A stretch of 64,000 nucleotides of DNA from the NCBI RefSeq assembly GCF_011684115.1, contig NZ_JAADJV010000001.1, positions 1,612,001 through 1,676,000 of the forward strand. The letters run 5' to 3'. The position numbers and the translations under genes were made by a program. The notes under the pieces were generated by a model. The model saw only the letters and a list, made by a program, of their open reading frames with translations, had not been told where the DNA came from and did not search any database. This DNA is from Rahnella aceris (GTDB lineage: Bacteria > Pseudomonadota > Gammaproteobacteria > Enterobacterales > Enterobacteriaceae). Each line of letters opens with the position of its first letter. Positions within the stretch are counted from its first letter, which is position 1. Shown here piece by piece: positions 35,976 to 45,710 of this stretch.

Positions 35976-36231
35976 CAGGTCAGACTCTCCAAGGTAGCGA
36001 AATTGCTAAAGTTTTGTTGAGTGTAAAGTTTCTTCAACCTACCAGAAAGTCTGATAAATACTATCGTTATGCGAATTTTGCATAACGTTATCTGATTGGT
36101 TATTAAAGCGTCGGAATGCGGTCTGGCGGGGGATTGTTACTGTACAAACCACAGGGAAATACCCGCTGAAGGGATGTGGGAATGAATAGCACGTAAACCG
36201 GGGGGTGTTAAGGGAAGCGGGCTGCACGGAA

Positions 36232-36259
36232 GGCCCCGCACAGCGCGCAGATGCGGGGC
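36232..36259 (-). terminator. hairpin at the end of chaC (possible terminator)
   Basis: GCCCCGCA (36233-36240) and TGCGGGGC (36252-36259) form a strong eight-base stem directly after the chaC stop. The following T-run is weak, so it may be an attenuator or RNA-stability stem instead. Confidence 0.55.
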
Positions 36260-36949
36260 TTAGCTCAGCCCCGGCACATCAAAACCGGGAGAAACGGACA
36301 ACAGCATTCGTACCTGTTTGACCAGCTCACTCATGCAGTCATCACGCATGCCGTAGTTGTTCAGCTCTTTTTCCAGGGCAAACAGATATTGTGCATTGGT
36401 CCCGAGCGGGCCGCTGGCCTGCGCAATCAGTGGCGCGATAACCTGATAATCGGTATCGGCCTCATATTGCGGGTGCGAGGGATCCATAATGAACACCAGC
36501 GCCGTCACCTTGCGGCCATCGTCGAGATTCAGTTCGCACCAGGTCGGACGATAACAGCCGGTCAGCATTTCACGCTTCCACAGCAATTCGAGTTCATCGA
36601 GAAGTGTGTCTTCCGGCAGACGGAACGCCAGACCGGTGGTTTTTCCGCCATCCCGCAGCGCCAGCATGCGGCCAGGTTGCGCATGGGTGCCACGCCCGGA
36701 GGTGAGGCGTAAACAGAAGGCACGATGATAACCGTGCAATGTGGCGGGTCGCGCCTCTTCCGAGTCAAAAACCGGGTTCCACATCAGTGAACCGTAACCA
36801 AAAATCCAGACCGGGCTGTTGTCGGGGCGACGCGCCAGCGTGCAGCTCAGAGAGGCTGCGCGCTGTTCAGGGGTCAGTAGCATCGACTCATCAATGCTGC
36901 CGAATGCTGTTTTGCAATCTGCGTTACGCAGGAAATCTCGAGTTAACAT
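36260..36949 (-). CDS. chaC: glutathione-specific gamma-glutamylcyclotransferase ChaC
   Basis: A 229-residue enzyme, two residues short of E. coli ChaC, which degrades glutathione to 5-oxoproline and Cys-Gly in the cytosol. The family signature FGYGSLMWNP is present near residues 48-57, and the catalytic acid region LPEDTLLDELELLWKRE follows later. An ATG at 36949 is used. chaB and chaA lie upstream as in E. coli, although chaA is divergent here and the chaC to chaB gap is 350 bases, so they are not one transcript. Confidence 0.93.
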   Translation of the reverse strand: MLTRDFLRNADCKTAFGSIDESMLLTPEQRAASLSCTLARRPDNSPVWIFGYGSLMWNPVFDSEEARPATLHGYHRAFCLRLTSGRGTHAQPGRMLALRDGGKTTGLAFRLPEDTLLDELELLWKREMLTGCYRPTWCELNLDDGRKVTALVFIMDPSHPQYEADTDYQVIAPLIAQASGPLGTNAQYLFALEKELNNYGMRDDCMSELVKQVRMLLSVSPGFDVPGLS

Positions 36950-37298
36950 TCATTCCCCCTTCGGTACGACTTACTTTTGAACATGCCATGCTGTTAACGC
37001 TGTGTTCTCCGTTATCGTGAGTTTCATTTAATAACGCTATCGGACAGTTTCGCCTGAGCTTCAGGCCGCAGGGCAAATTTATTAGGAAGTTTCGTATACC
37101 CCTGCTGAATGAAACCTTATTCGTTTCTTTCGTTGCAATCAAGGTTGAGAGCGATCACAAAACGAAAATAAAGTGATTATTTTATGAACATTGCATGAAT
37201 GTTGATATTTAGGGGGGGAATAAAACAAAAACAGCGGGAACCCGGAGGCCGGGCAGACCTTCTGGCAGGCGCGGGATCGCCCTCACCTGCCATTCATA
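36950..37298. other. chaC upstream region
   Basis: About 350 bases. A second stem GGCAGG...CCTGCC (about 37264-37292) lies just after the chaB stop and, with the following CCCGG / CCGGG hairpin and T-rich tract, probably ends the chaB transcript. The rest is AT-rich promoter-like sequence for chaC. No ORF is supported. Confidence 0.5.
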
Positions 37299-37529
37299 TC
37301 AGGATTTCTTAGGATGCCACTTATCGTCATCTCCTTTTTTATACCCATGTTTCACAGCGGCCCAGGCAACTTTATGCGCCGTTTCCTCACGCGAGTCATC
37401 GCCCTGCCGGTCTTTAGGTTTTTTATACTCATCCCAGGCGCTGTTAAACGCTTCCTTATAGATATCCTGCGCATGGGCAGGAAGCACATTGCGCACGGAT
37501 TCAGGCAACGCTGAGCGGTTCTGATAAGG
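37299..37529 (-). CDS. chaB: cation transport regulator ChaB
   Basis: A 76-residue soluble protein with the same length as E. coli ChaB and near-identical core: AQDIYKEAFNSAWDEYK and REETAHKVAWAAVKHGY. ChaB is thought to regulate the ChaA antiporter; its biochemical role is not well settled. The ATG at 37529 has AAGGAG six bases upstream and gives the exact family length, so the GTG/ATG further out at 37559 is rejected. It is divergent from chaA over 474 bases. Confidence 0.95.
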   Translation of the reverse strand, partial: PYQNRSALPESVRNVLPAHAQDIYKEAFNSAWDEYKKPKDRQGDDSREETAHKVAWAAVKHGYKKGDDDKWHPKKS

Positions 37530-38003
37530 CATAGTCGTCTCCTTTTTCATAGCGTTCATCGCATTGATATTTTTTATGTGCGGCGTCTGCGCACAGGATA
37601 AAGTCTAGCTGCTACCCTCAAAGGACGCTGCCAGATTATTCTCGTTATCGGGCCGCTGACTGCACATTTCCTCCATGAGATTGTGTGGGTATCCTGATGA
37701 TTTACATAAACTGACGCATAATCGCCATATTACTACAATAGCAATATAATACATTGTTTTTAAATGACTTAATATTTTAACAAAACAAATTATTAGGGTG
37801 TTTATTGCTGGTTAATTCAGATTATTCCCTGATAAACAATTGGTATGTCATTTTTTATGCATTAACAATGACTTTACCCTGTTAATAGATTAATTTATCT
37901 ACTATACTTAACAGGTTAGACCTTTATGCTGCCAGGCATTTTTCTGACAACTGACAGACAGGCGGTTGTTATTACGTGAGCGTTTATAAGGAGAATAATC
38001 ATC
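37530..38003. other. chaB / chaA divergent control region
   Basis: About 474 AT-rich bases. A TATACT at 37913-37918 looks like a -10 element for chaA. The inverted pair CCTGTTAA (37878-37885) and TTAACAGG (37918-37925) brackets the putative promoter and could be an operator. No ORF is supported. Confidence 0.5.
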
Positions 38004-39104
38004 ATGGTGTCTTCACAGGAACATCCAAAAATCAAAACCCGCCATCAGGAATACTCCCTGGTTTTTCCCATCGCTGCACTTATCGTTCTCATCCTCTGGG
38101 GCAACAGCAGTAACTTTGCCTCGGTTGTCGGTATCAATTTAATCGCGCTGGTCGGTATCCTCGCCAGCGCCTTCAGCGTGGTGCGTCATGCCGACGTACT
38201 GGCACATCGTCTTGGCGAACCTTACGGGTCGTTGATCCTCAGCCTTTCAGTGGTCATCCTCGAAGTCAGCCTGATTTCGGCCCTGATGGCGACCGGCGAC
38301 GCCGCGCCCGCGCTGATGCGTGACACGTTGTTCTCGATCATCATGATTGTTACCGCCGGTCTGGTTGGCGTTGCCCTGCTGTTGGGCGGGCGCAAATTTG
38401 CGACACAATATGTGAATCTCGGTGGTATCAAACAGTACCTGATGGCGATATTCCCGCTGGCGGTGATTGTGCTGGTGCTGCCTGCCGCGTTGCCGGCGGG
38501 CAATTTCTCGACGCTACAGGCGTTGTTTGTCGCGATGATTTCAGCCGCCATGTACGGCGTATTTTTGCTTATCCAGACCAAAACCCACCAGAGCCTGTTT
38601 ATTTACGAGCATGAAGATGAAGGCGAAGAAGACGGACACGGAAAACCGTCTTCGAAAAGTAACCTGACGCATACGCTCTGGCTGATTGTCCATCTGGTGC
38701 TGGTTATCGCAGTGACCAAGTTCAACGCCAATCCGCTGGAAAGCCTGCTGACCGAACTGAATGCTCCTGCGCAGTTCACCGGCTTCCTGGTCGCGTTACT
38801 GATCCTTTCACCGGAAGGTCTGGGCGCACTGAAAGCGGTACTGAAAAATCAGGTACAGCGCGCCATGAATTTGTTCTTCGGCTCCGTGCTGGCGACGATT
38901 TCACTGACCGTACCGGCGGTGACCGTCATCGCCACCCTGACAGGTCAGGATCTGATTTTCGGCCTGGATCCGGCGAATATTGTGGTGATGCTGGCGGTGC
39001 TGATCTTGTGCCAGATTTCATTCTCCACCGGCCGTACCAATGTATTAAACGGTACTGCGCATCTGGCCCTCTTCTGCGCCTACATGATGCTAATTATGCT
39101 TTAA
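38004..39104 (+). CDS. chaA: Ca2+/Na+(K+):H+ antiporter ChaA
   Basis: A 366-residue inner-membrane antiporter, the same length as E. coli ChaA, expelling Na+, K+ or Ca2+ in exchange for H+ at alkaline pH. Two homologous halves of about five helices each are separated by a strongly acidic cytosolic loop (YEHEDEGEEDGHG near residues 199-212). The conserved LGEPYGSLILSLSVVILEVSL and LLILSPEGLGALKAVL carry the alpha-repeat acids. Starts at 38004 behind AAGGAG (TATAAGGAGAATAATCATC). Monocistronic, followed by a strong terminator. Confidence 0.95.
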   Translation: MVSSQEHPKIKTRHQEYSLVFPIAALIVLILWGNSSNFASVVGINLIALVGILASAFSVVRHADVLAHRLGEPYGSLILSLSVVILEVSLISALMATGDAAPALMRDTLFSIIMIVTAGLVGVALLLGGRKFATQYVNLGGIKQYLMAIFPLAVIVLVLPAALPAGNFSTLQALFVAMISAAMYGVFLLIQTKTHQSLFIYEHEDEGEEDGHGKPSSKSNLTHTLWLIVHLVLVIAVTKFNANPLESLLTELNAPAQFTGFLVALLILSPEGLGALKAVLKNQVQRAMNLFFGSVLATISLTVPAVTVIATLTGQDLIFGLDPANIVVMLAVLILCQISFSTGRTNVLNGTAHLALFCAYMMLIML

Positions 39105-39173
39105 ATCTTCATCCTTCGGGTTGCCGCCCTGATACAACCCAAATGATTTTGATTGAATGAAGAATGACAAAAG

Positions 39174-39202
39174 AAAGGCCGCTCAACTGAGCGGCCTTTT
39201 TC
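39174..39202. terminator. bidirectional terminator between chaA and phoH
   Basis: AAAGGCCGCTC / GAGCGGCCTTT stem with an AACT loop, followed by TTT on the plus strand and A-rich sequence on the other side. It serves the convergent ends of chaA and phoH. Confidence 0.85.
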
Positions 39203-39220
39203 ATGGGAGGGATGGGAGAA

Positions 39221-40009
39221 TTAAGAGTAGGCGTGGAGAGTGCGTTTACACAGCTCTGAACGCACGCAGTCCTCTTTGCCAAATTCAATGATGCCAATCA
39301 TCTCGTCTTCTTCGAAGCGAGACATTGCATCGCTGAGCCCCGATACTACGCCGCGTGGTAAATCGCACTGGGTAATATCACCGTTAACAATCACCGTCAC
39401 ATTTTCACCGAGACGGGTCAGGAACATTTTCATCTGGCTGGCCGTGACATTCTGCGCTTCGTCCAGAATAACCACCGCATTTTCGAAAGTACGCCCGCGC
39501 ATATAAGCGAATGGCGCAATTTCAACCTTCCCTATTTCCGGTCGCAAACAATATTGCAGGAATGATGAACCCAGACGACGTAATAGAATGTCGTAGACCG
39601 GACGGAAATAAGGCGCGAACTTCTCAGAAATATCACCGGGCAGGAAACCGAGATCTTCATCGGCTTGCAATACCGGGCGCGTCACAATAATCCTGTCGAT
39701 TTCTTTGTGAATTAATGCCTCTGCCGCTTTCGCAGCGCTGATAAATGTTTTGCCACAACCGGCTTCACCGGTGGCAAAAATTAACTGCTTATTCTCTATG
39801 GCTGATAAGTAATGACCTTGAGCTTCAGTACGCGCTTCGATGACGGACGTATCGCGGGAGTCGCGAGCCATGCCGATCGATTCCAAACCGCCCATCTGTA
39901 CTAATGACGTCACAGATTCTTCCTCGCGCTGGCGGTGACTACGTGAATCACTACGAATAACACGTTTTGCTTCACGACGAGCTTTGATCACTGCTTTCTG
40001 TCTTCCCAT
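39221..40009 (-). CDS. phoH: PhoH-family ATPase
   Basis: A 262-residue P-loop protein of the PhoH family, related to RNA helicases and nucleases. Walker A GEAGCGKT near residue 80 and Walker B VILDEAQN near 175 are intact. It lacks the N-terminal extension that makes the commonly annotated E. coli PhoH longer. AAGGTG precedes the ATG at 40009. Its product is induced by phosphate starvation in E. coli; I could not find a clear Pho box upstream, only TGTCA inverted repeats. Confidence 0.88.
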   Translation of the reverse strand: MGRQKAVIKARREAKRVIRSDSRSHRQREEESVTSLVQMGGLESIGMARDSRDTSVIEARTEAQGHYLSAIENKQLIFATGEAGCGKTFISAAKAAEALIHKEIDRIIVTRPVLQADEDLGFLPGDISEKFAPYFRPVYDILLRRLGSSFLQYCLRPEIGKVEIAPFAYMRGRTFENAVVILDEAQNVTASQMKMFLTRLGENVTVIVNGDITQCDLPRGVVSGLSDAMSRFEEDEMIGIIEFGKEDCVRSELCKRTLHAYS

Positions 40010-40669
40010 AGTGGCACCTTACAGTTTGATTCACTTAACGCTAAGGCATAATGCCCGCACGGTTATGTTTCACTAACAAATGAGGTTTTGGTCTCCTTTT
40101 AGACCAAGTGGAGCCAATGAATAACGTGAAGAGGAAAAGAAACCAAAGGGATTAACGGAAAGTCTTTTGGTTGTTTTCTGTTCACGAGGAGGCATTGTCA
40201 AAAGTGTCAATAATGACAAACCGCTGACCCATACAATGAAAATTCCAGAATAAAAGCCAGTGATATTCACATCATTTTGGTAAACATTTACGGGGTCAGT
40301 TAAAGAACAGGGTTGAGGTTGAGTGGATGATATTTTTTGCAGCAAGCGGTAGGAAAAAGCTGAAAGTAAAGGTTGAAATATTAGAGAGTCGGAAGCCTGG
40401 CCCTCGTTTGCATTTAAGCGACAACAACGAGTGAATGAGAGAAGTGTGTTATTTTCGATCAACAGCCCAAACATGGACTTTACCATTCGCGCTCCCCGCA
40501 GTGTTATTAACGGCACCTGCCGTACACCTCGTGAAAACTACCGCTTATAAATGTCAGTATAATGACAGCTGAAACATTTGCGTTACCAAAATGTAAAAAA
40601 GTTTGTGGCTGACGTCAATAGGATCATGAGGATCTTTTTCAGATCCTCTTTAATCGTGCTGAATTTCTC
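40010..40669. other. long intergenic region upstream of phoH
   Basis: About 660 bases without a supportable gene; the open frame at 40073-40516 has no ribosome site and a poor composition. Two TGTCA-based inverted repeats are present: TGTCA-ATAA-TGACA at 40205-40218, with an extra TGTCA ten bases before, and TGTCA-GTATAA-TGACA at 40552-40567. A hairpin GAGGATC / GATCCTC (40628-40648) follows the amidase stop and may end its transcript. Confidence 0.5.
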
Positions 40670-41818
40670 TCAGCCCAGCAGATTATTTTTCTTTTCATTG
40701 ATGAAGTAACTGTTAATGCCTTCCGCCAGCGCATGCGCCATTTTCTCCTGAAACACCGGCTCACCCAGTAATTTTTCTTCCTGTTTATTGGTGATGAAGG
40801 ATGTCTCCACCAGCGCGGAAGGAATTCGCGGGGATTTCAGTACCGCAAATCCCGCCTGTTCAGGATGCGGACTGTGCATGTGATGCACTTTACTAATAGT
40901 TGCCGTCAGATGATGGCCAAAATTCAGGCTGCGATGAATGGTTTCGTGCTGGTCGAGATCAAACAGCGTTTCTTTAAGGTATTGATCGTCGGTTTTAAAA
41001 TCGTCGTCATACAACACATCTGCGCTGTTTTCGCTTTGCGACAAATAGCGCGCCATCGCACTGCCCGCGCCGTGTTCAGACAGCGCGAAAACCGACGCAC
41101 CGGAGACCTGATCGTTGGTAAAACCGTCGGCATGAATTGAGATAAACAGATCTGCCTCATGCTGATGCGCCAGGCTGACGCGGTGATACAGCGGAATAAA
41201 TACGTCATCCTGGCGCGTCAGCACCGCCTGAATACCGTGCTGTTGATCAAGCAAGGTTTGCAGTCGTTTGGCGATGTGCAGCACCACGTGTTTTTCATAG
41301 GTGCCTTCGTTGCCGATCGCGCCCGGATCCTTTCCGCCATGCCCCGGATCAATCATCACCAGTAGCGGTTTCTCTGCCCGAGGTGCAGCGGTGGTGACGG
41401 GCAAAATCTCGGCGTCAGGGCTTTCTCCGGATATCGTCACGTTCAGCACACCGTTTTCCGTGCTGCGCGTAATCTTCGGTTTACCGTTTACCTGCAACAC
41501 AATGCGCGCCACTTGCGGGCTGAAGTGAGCAATCCTCCCCTCTTTTATCCACGAAAATTTCTGCCTGACCACCGTCAGCGCATGCTCCAGTTCCGGTGGA
41601 AATGACGCCATCGGCATATCAATCACCACTCTTTCCGGCGCACTGAGCATAAACACCCGGCTGTATTTATCCGCTGCCGGTAACGTCAGGTAAATCTGAC
41701 TGGCGTCTGATGTCATGGTAATGCGCACGGCTTTTTGGGCGGCATACAGGCGTGGTGCCGTCAGGGAAAGTCCGATGCCAAAGATCAGTAATTTTCTGCG
41801 GGCATGGTTGATGGTCAT
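40670..41818 (-). CDS. N-acetylmuramoyl-L-alanine amidase, AmiC-like, Tat-exported
   Basis: A 382-residue periplasmic amidase that cuts the bond between muramic acid and the stem peptide. ARRKLLIFG at the N-terminus is a Tat signal (twin Arg), an AMIN domain (about residues 30-140) targets it to the division septum, and the Amidase_3 domain (about 165-375) carries the zinc ligands: His in MIDPGHGGKDPG, Glu in GTYEKHVV and His in ISIHADGF. Slightly shorter than E. coli AmiC; a second amidase elsewhere is likely, so I give no symbol. Products would include stem peptides like those the operon at 1.4-11.7 kb could process. Confidence 0.9.
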   Translation of the reverse strand: MTINHARRKLLIFGIGLSLTAPRLYAAQKAVRITMTSDASQIYLTLPAADKYSRVFMLSAPERVVIDMPMASFPPELEHALTVVRQKFSWIKEGRIAHFSPQVARIVLQVNGKPKITRSTENGVLNVTISGESPDAEILPVTTAAPRAEKPLLVMIDPGHGGKDPGAIGNEGTYEKHVVLHIAKRLQTLLDQQHGIQAVLTRQDDVFIPLYHRVSLAHQHEADLFISIHADGFTNDQVSGASVFALSEHGAGSAMARYLSQSENSADVLYDDDFKTDDQYLKETLFDLDQHETIHRSLNFGHHLTATISKVHHMHSPHPEQAGFAVLKSPRIPSALVETSFITNKQEEKLLGEPVFQEKMAHALAEGINSYFINEKKNNLLG

Positions 41819-41958
41819 AACAGTCTCGGAGCAGGCATCGTAATAAATCAGTTTGACGATTTATCATCATGACATTGCTGAGATTTTTTGGGATGCAGCG
41901 GAGTATTAACAGGCGGTGAATTGCGTAACGAAGCGTAAAAAGGATTTCTGGATTGAGC

Positions 41959-41982
41959 TTCTCCCCCTTCGCAGGGGGAGGC
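41959..41982. repeat. REP-like palindrome (single copy)
   Basis: CTCCCCCTTCGCAGGGGGAG, the perfect core of one arm type, just beyond the efeB stop and before the amidase promoter region. Probably part of the 3' end of efeUOB mRNA. Confidence 0.8.
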
Positions 41983-41988
41983 ATTAAA

Positions 41989-43284
41989 TTACGCTTCGAT
42001 TAACGATTGACCGAGATAGTGGCTTTCATCTTTATTCCCCGGCAGCGTGAAGAAAAAGCCGCCGCCATTCGGACGGATATACTCTTCCAGCGCTTCGCCG
42101 TTCAGGCGTTTCTGCACGGTCAGGAAACCTTTTTCCAGGTCATGCTGATAACAGACAAAAATCAGCCCCATTTCCAGTTGCCCGGAATGGGTCACGCCAA
42201 GCGAATAGCTGTAGCCACGGCGCAGCATCAGGTTTTCATCGGTGGCTTTGGTACGCGGATTCGCCAGACGGATATGCGAATCAAGGCGGATGGTCTTACC
42301 TTCCGGGTCTTTTTCGTAATCCGGCACATCGTGCTCCTTTTCCATCCCCAAAGGTGCGCCGGTGGCTTTGTTACGCCCGAAAATAGACTGCTGCTCCTGC
42401 AACGGCGTACGGTCCCAGGATTCCACCTTGAACGGGATCAGACGTGTGGCCTGATAACTGCCGCCAAGCGTCCACGCCGGTTCGCCCTGACCGGCGGTGA
42501 CCCAGACGGTTTTATCCATCAGTGGTGTGTCTTTCGAGTCAGGATTCGCCGTGCCGTCTTTAAAGCCCAGCAGGTTAATCGGCGTTTCTTTGCCCTGACT
42601 GCGCGCTGCGTGGGACGAAATAAAGCCGTCACGACGCCAGCGCACGCTGAGTAAATCCGGTGTGTACTTGATGATGTCACGCAACGCATGCACCACCGTA
42701 TCGTTGTTGTTGGCACAGATTTGCAGTGACAGATCACCATGACAGAGTGTGGCATCCAGTGAATCATTCGGGAAACGCGTCATGCGCTGCAATTTCAGCG
42801 GCTTATGCGGCGCTAATCCAAAGCGCTCATCGAACAGGGAATCCCCCACCGACAGCGTCATGGTCAGGTTATCCGGGTAGATTTCTGCCCCCATCACGCC
42901 GGAATCCATCGGCGGGAATTTCGGATCCATTGAAGGTGCGGTGCCACCCTTGGTCAGGAAGGCAAACCGTGAATCAAGGAGACGGAAAAGACGCTCCAGA
43001 TCGGCTTTGTTGGTGGCCAGCACGTCAAAGGAAACCAGCATCATCGACGCCTGTTGTGGCGTTAAAATCCCTGCCTGATGCTCGCCGTAATAAGGTTGCC
43101 TGCCCCAGCGTTCGTCCGGGGAAACCGTGCCTGGCGTGTACTCTTTTTTTGCGCCGGGTGTTTTCTCAGCCTGCGCCGTGGCAGCGCCGCCCAGGGCAAA
43201 TGCCCCGCCTAACAATCCCACACCTTTCAGCAAACTGCGGCGGGAAGAAGAAACGTCGTTCTGATTATCGTTTTTGTGACTCAT
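41989..43284 (-). CDS. efeB: DyP-type haem peroxidase EfeB
   Basis: A 431-residue Tat-exported peroxidase (twin-arginine motif [11 protein letters not shown]). It uses haem to oxidise Fe2+ in the EfeUOB importer. The DyP signature [10 protein letters not shown] (GxxDG) near residue 240 is present, and histidine of the proximal haem site sits in [13 protein letters not shown]. Third gene of the operon efeU-efeO-efeB, separated from efeO by 155 bases that hold a REP-like inverted pair. Acts in the periplasm. Confidence 0.95.
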   Translation of the reverse strand: MSHKNDNQNDVSSSRRSLLKGVGLLGGAFALGGAATAQAEKTPGAKKEYTPGTVSPDERWGRQPYYGEHQAGILTPQQASMMLVSFDVLATNKADLERLFRLLDSRFAFLTKGGTAPSMDPKFPPMDSGVMGAEIYPDNLTMTLSVGDSLFDERFGLAPHKPLKLQRMTRFPNDSLDATLCHGDLSLQICANNNDTVVHALRDIIKYTPDLLSVRWRRDGFISSHAARSQGKETPINLLGFKDGTANPDSKDTPLMDKTVWVTAGQGEPAWTLGGSYQATRLIPFKVESWDRTPLQEQQSIFGRNKATGAPLGMEKEHDVPDYEKDPEGKTIRLDSHIRLANPRTKATDENLMLRRGYSYSLGVTHSGQLEMGLIFVCYQHDLEKGFLTVQKRLNGEALEEYIRPNGGGFFFTLPGNKDESHYLGQSLIEA

Positions 43285-43304
43285 TGCTATGCCTCGTTAT
43301 AACG

Positions 43305-43430
43305 CTCCTCCCCCTGCGAAGGGGGAGGTTGGGAGGGGGTTTTAATGATAAAACAGGGGGTTATGCATACTTCGGCTGCTGGATTTTTCTTTAATACCCC
43401 ACCCCACCCTCCCCTTCGCAGGGGAGGGTG
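43305..43430. repeat. REP-like inverted pair (copy 3, between efeO and efeB)
   Basis: First arm 43305-43344 with CTCCCCCTGCGAAGGGGGAG and tail GGTTGGGAGGGGGTTTTAA; second arm 43389-43430 with the opposite type, CTCCCCTTCGCAGGGGAG. The spacer is about 44 bases. The arrangement equals that at 1257-1383 in orientation and spacing. Lies inside the efe operon between the binding-protein gene and the peroxidase gene. Confidence 0.87.
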
Positions 43431-43439
43431 CTAAGGAGT

Positions 43440-44567
43440 TTAATCTAAACCAAGCACACCGCGCAGTTTGGACAAGTCTTCTGCCAGCGTGGTGATCGGC
43501 CCTTTCATTGCGTTACGGTCTGCATCAGACAGTTTTTCATAATTCTCGTAACCGTCTTTGGTTTTGTATTTATCCAGCAGCGCATCGACGGTTTTGAAGT
43601 TAGCGTCGATTTTATCCAGCAACGGTTTATCGGCTTTGACCAGTAACGGACGCAGCAGATTGACGATTTTTTGTGCGCCATCAAGGTTGGCACGGAAATC
43701 CCACAGGTCAGTGCGGCTGTAACGGTCTTCTTCGCCGCTGATTTTACTGGCGGCCACTTCTTCAATCAGGCCCGCCGCGCCGCCGACCACTTTGCTAGGC
43801 GGGAAAGTCAGGTCTGCGATACGTTTTTGCAAATCAACGGTATCGGTATAAAGCTTGTCAGCAAAGGGTTCGGTGCCTTTGGTGGTTTTGTCCGCGAAGA
43901 GAATTTTCTCCAGACGGTGGAAACCGGTGAAGTTAGGATCTTCGGCTTTTTTCTCGAAATCATCTTCACGGGCGTCGATGCTGCCGTCCAGATCAGAGAA
44001 CAGTTCGGCAATCGGTTCGATGCGCTCATAGTAAACACGGGTTGACGCGTAAAGGGATTGTGCTTTCGCCAGATCACCCTTCTTCACTGCGTCGGTAAAG
44101 GCTTTGGTATGCGCCACCAGTTCAGCGACCTGCTGCGTCACATAGACTTTGTATTCCGCAATCGGGCCAACCAGCGCCATGGCGTCAGGCTTACCGGAAG
44201 CGGCTGTCCCCTCGGCGGTGACAGTCAGTTTGCCTTTCGGATTGCTCAGCAAGCCACAGGTCATGTCGTATTCGCCCGGTTCAAGGTTAGCCGTCATTTT
44301 TTGCGTGAAACCCGGTGCCACGTTTTCACGTTCTTCCACCACCATCACGCCTTTCAAAATTTCCCATTCCAGGTTTTTCTGACTGTTGTTATGGATAACA
44401 AACTGGGTTTTACCGGCGGGCACGGTCAGCGCCATCGGTTCACATTGTTTGTCGTTAACAGCAATTTTGACCTGACGAACATCAGCAGCCAGCACATTGG
44501 CGCTCAGCGCAAAAGCCGGCAGGGATAACAGTGCAATCTGTAAAGCTTTACGGCGAAAATGTGTCAT
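43440..44567 (-). CDS. efeO: periplasmic iron-uptake protein EfeO
   Basis: A 375-residue periplasmic protein, equal in length to E. coli EfeO. A signal peptide (about residues 6-28, [17 protein letters not shown]) precedes a cupredoxin-like domain and a helical M75 (HxxE) domain; [10 protein letters not shown] carries the HxxE motif near residue 230. It oxidises or delivers iron to EfeU. Start set at ATG 44567, 16 codons downstream of the frame's first start at 44615; it lies 44 bases after efeU. Confidence 0.95.
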   Translation of the reverse strand: MTHFRRKALQIALLSLPAFALSANVLAADVRQVKIAVNDKQCEPMALTVPAGKTQFVIHNNSQKNLEWEILKGVMVVEERENVAPGFTQKMTANLEPGEYDMTCGLLSNPKGKLTVTAEGTAASGKPDAMALVGPIAEYKVYVTQQVAELVAHTKAFTDAVKKGDLAKAQSLYASTRVYYERIEPIAELFSDLDGSIDAREDDFEKKAEDPNFTGFHRLEKILFADKTTKGTEPFADKLYTDTVDLQKRIADLTFPPSKVVGGAAGLIEEVAASKISGEEDRYSRTDLWDFRANLDGAQKIVNLLRPLLVKADKPLLDKIDANFKTVDALLDKYKTKDGYENYEKLSDADRNAMKGPITTLAEDLSKLRGVLGLD

Positions 44568-44611
44568 GTACAACTCCGTGACAAAGGCAAGATGATGGAA
44601 AGGTTTAAGGA

Positions 44612-45463
44612 TCAACGTCGTGTTTTTTGCCCGGCAGAGGCCGGCGCGGCCACAGGCGATTTACCTTGTGGCATAAAGAACAGGAACAGCGCAGGGATCA
44701 GATACAGGAAGTACACCGCGACTTCGCTGACCGTCGGGGCTTCCTGATAGCCAAACATCCCTTCCAGCAACGTGCCGAATAAAGAGTGCGTGGATAATGT
44801 GCCGCTCAGATCAAAAGCAATATCCTGCATACGGTTCCACAATCCGGCTTCGTGGAAAGCGCGAATAGCCCCCGCAGCCAGCCCGGCGGCGACAAACAGA
44901 ATGAACAGGCTGGTCCATTTGAAGAACTTCGCCAGATGCAGCTTCACCCCGCCGTAGTAAATCAGGAAACCCAGCACGATGGCCGCGCCAAGCCCGAGCA
45001 CTGCGCCGATCGGCGCTTCGATGCCGACATCCTGCTGGAAGGCCGCCAGCAGGAAAAACACCGATTCCAGACCTTCACGCGCTACCGCAAAAAACACCAT
45101 CGCGACCAGTGCCCAGCCCTGACCGCGGCCGGAATTCAGCGCATGATCAATCGCCCCTTCCAGATGCACTTTGATAGAACGCGACACTTTGCGCATCCAG
45201 AACACCATATAAGTCAGGATGCACACCGCAACGACGGCGACGATACCTTCAAACAGCTCCTGCTGTTTTTGTGGAAACTCACCGGTCGTGGCATTGATGA
45301 AAAGACCGAGCGCCAGACAGAGTGCGGCAGCGATGAAAACGCCAATCCAGACCACACCGAGCCACTGCCCGCGTTGCGTCCGTTTGAGATAGCTGGCAAT
45401 CAGGCTGACGATCAGTGCAGCTTCCAGCCCTTCGCGAAACATAATGAGAAACGGAACGAACAT
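44612..45463 (-). CDS. efeU: ferrous iron permease EfeU
   Basis: A 283-residue inner-membrane permease of the FTR1 family. Two REGLE iron-binding motifs are present: REGLEAALI near residue 9 and REGLESVFF near residue 117. About seven hydrophobic segments. The ATG at 45463 ([12 protein letters not shown]) is used rather than the long frame from 45562, because it gives the family length. In some E. coli strains (K-12) efeU is broken by a frameshift; here it is intact. First gene of efeUOB, behind a Fur box. Confidence 0.95.
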   Translation of the reverse strand: MFVPFLIMFREGLEAALIVSLIASYLKRTQRGQWLGVVWIGVFIAAALCLALGLFINATTGEFPQKQQELFEGIVAVVAVCILTYMVFWMRKVSRSIKVHLEGAIDHALNSGRGQGWALVAMVFFAVAREGLESVFFLLAAFQQDVGIEAPIGAVLGLGAAIVLGFLIYYGGVKLHLAKFFKWTSLFILFVAAGLAAGAIRAFHEAGLWNRMQDIAFDLSGTLSTHSLFGTLLEGMFGYQEAPTVSEVAVYFLYLIPALFLFFMPQGKSPVAAPASAGQKTRR

Positions 45464-45538
45464 GACGAGCTCCCGAGCCCTGAATTCTGACGAACAACAG
45501 AATGTGTAAGGTCTCTGTAAAGAAAAGTAAAAAGAAAC

Positions 45539-45557
45539 GATAGTGATTATCATTCTT
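45539..45557 (-). promoter_or_regulatory. Fur box upstream of efeU
   Basis: Read on the minus strand the site is AAGAATGATAATCACTATC, matching 16 of 19 positions of the Fur consensus. It lies 76 bases upstream of the efeU start, so iron represses the operon. E. coli efeUOB is also CpxAR-controlled; I did not identify that site. Confidence 0.75.
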
Positions 45558-45657
45558 GCCAAAAGAAATACAAGAGGTAACCGATCCTTTTTTTGAAGCG
45601 TGATCGGTAAATAGACAGGAAAAATCAGGACGGGGGGATTATCCGGCGGAAAATGCT

Positions 45658-45684
45658 GAAAACCGGGGGCTGAATGCCCCCGGT
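45658..45684 (-). terminator. intrinsic terminator of putP
   Basis: ACCGGGGGC / GCCCCCGGT stem with a five-base loop, followed on the minus strand by TTTTC, 27 bases after the putP stop. Confidence 0.75.
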
Positions 45685-45710
45685 CTGAGTGTCATAAAAG
45701 TAAAAAACCG

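Noticed and set aside
40073..40516. 147-codon open frame on the minus strand in the gap upstream of phoH
   Set aside because: No ribosome site, rich in Leu/Ser/Arg typical of a random frame, and no family resemblance.
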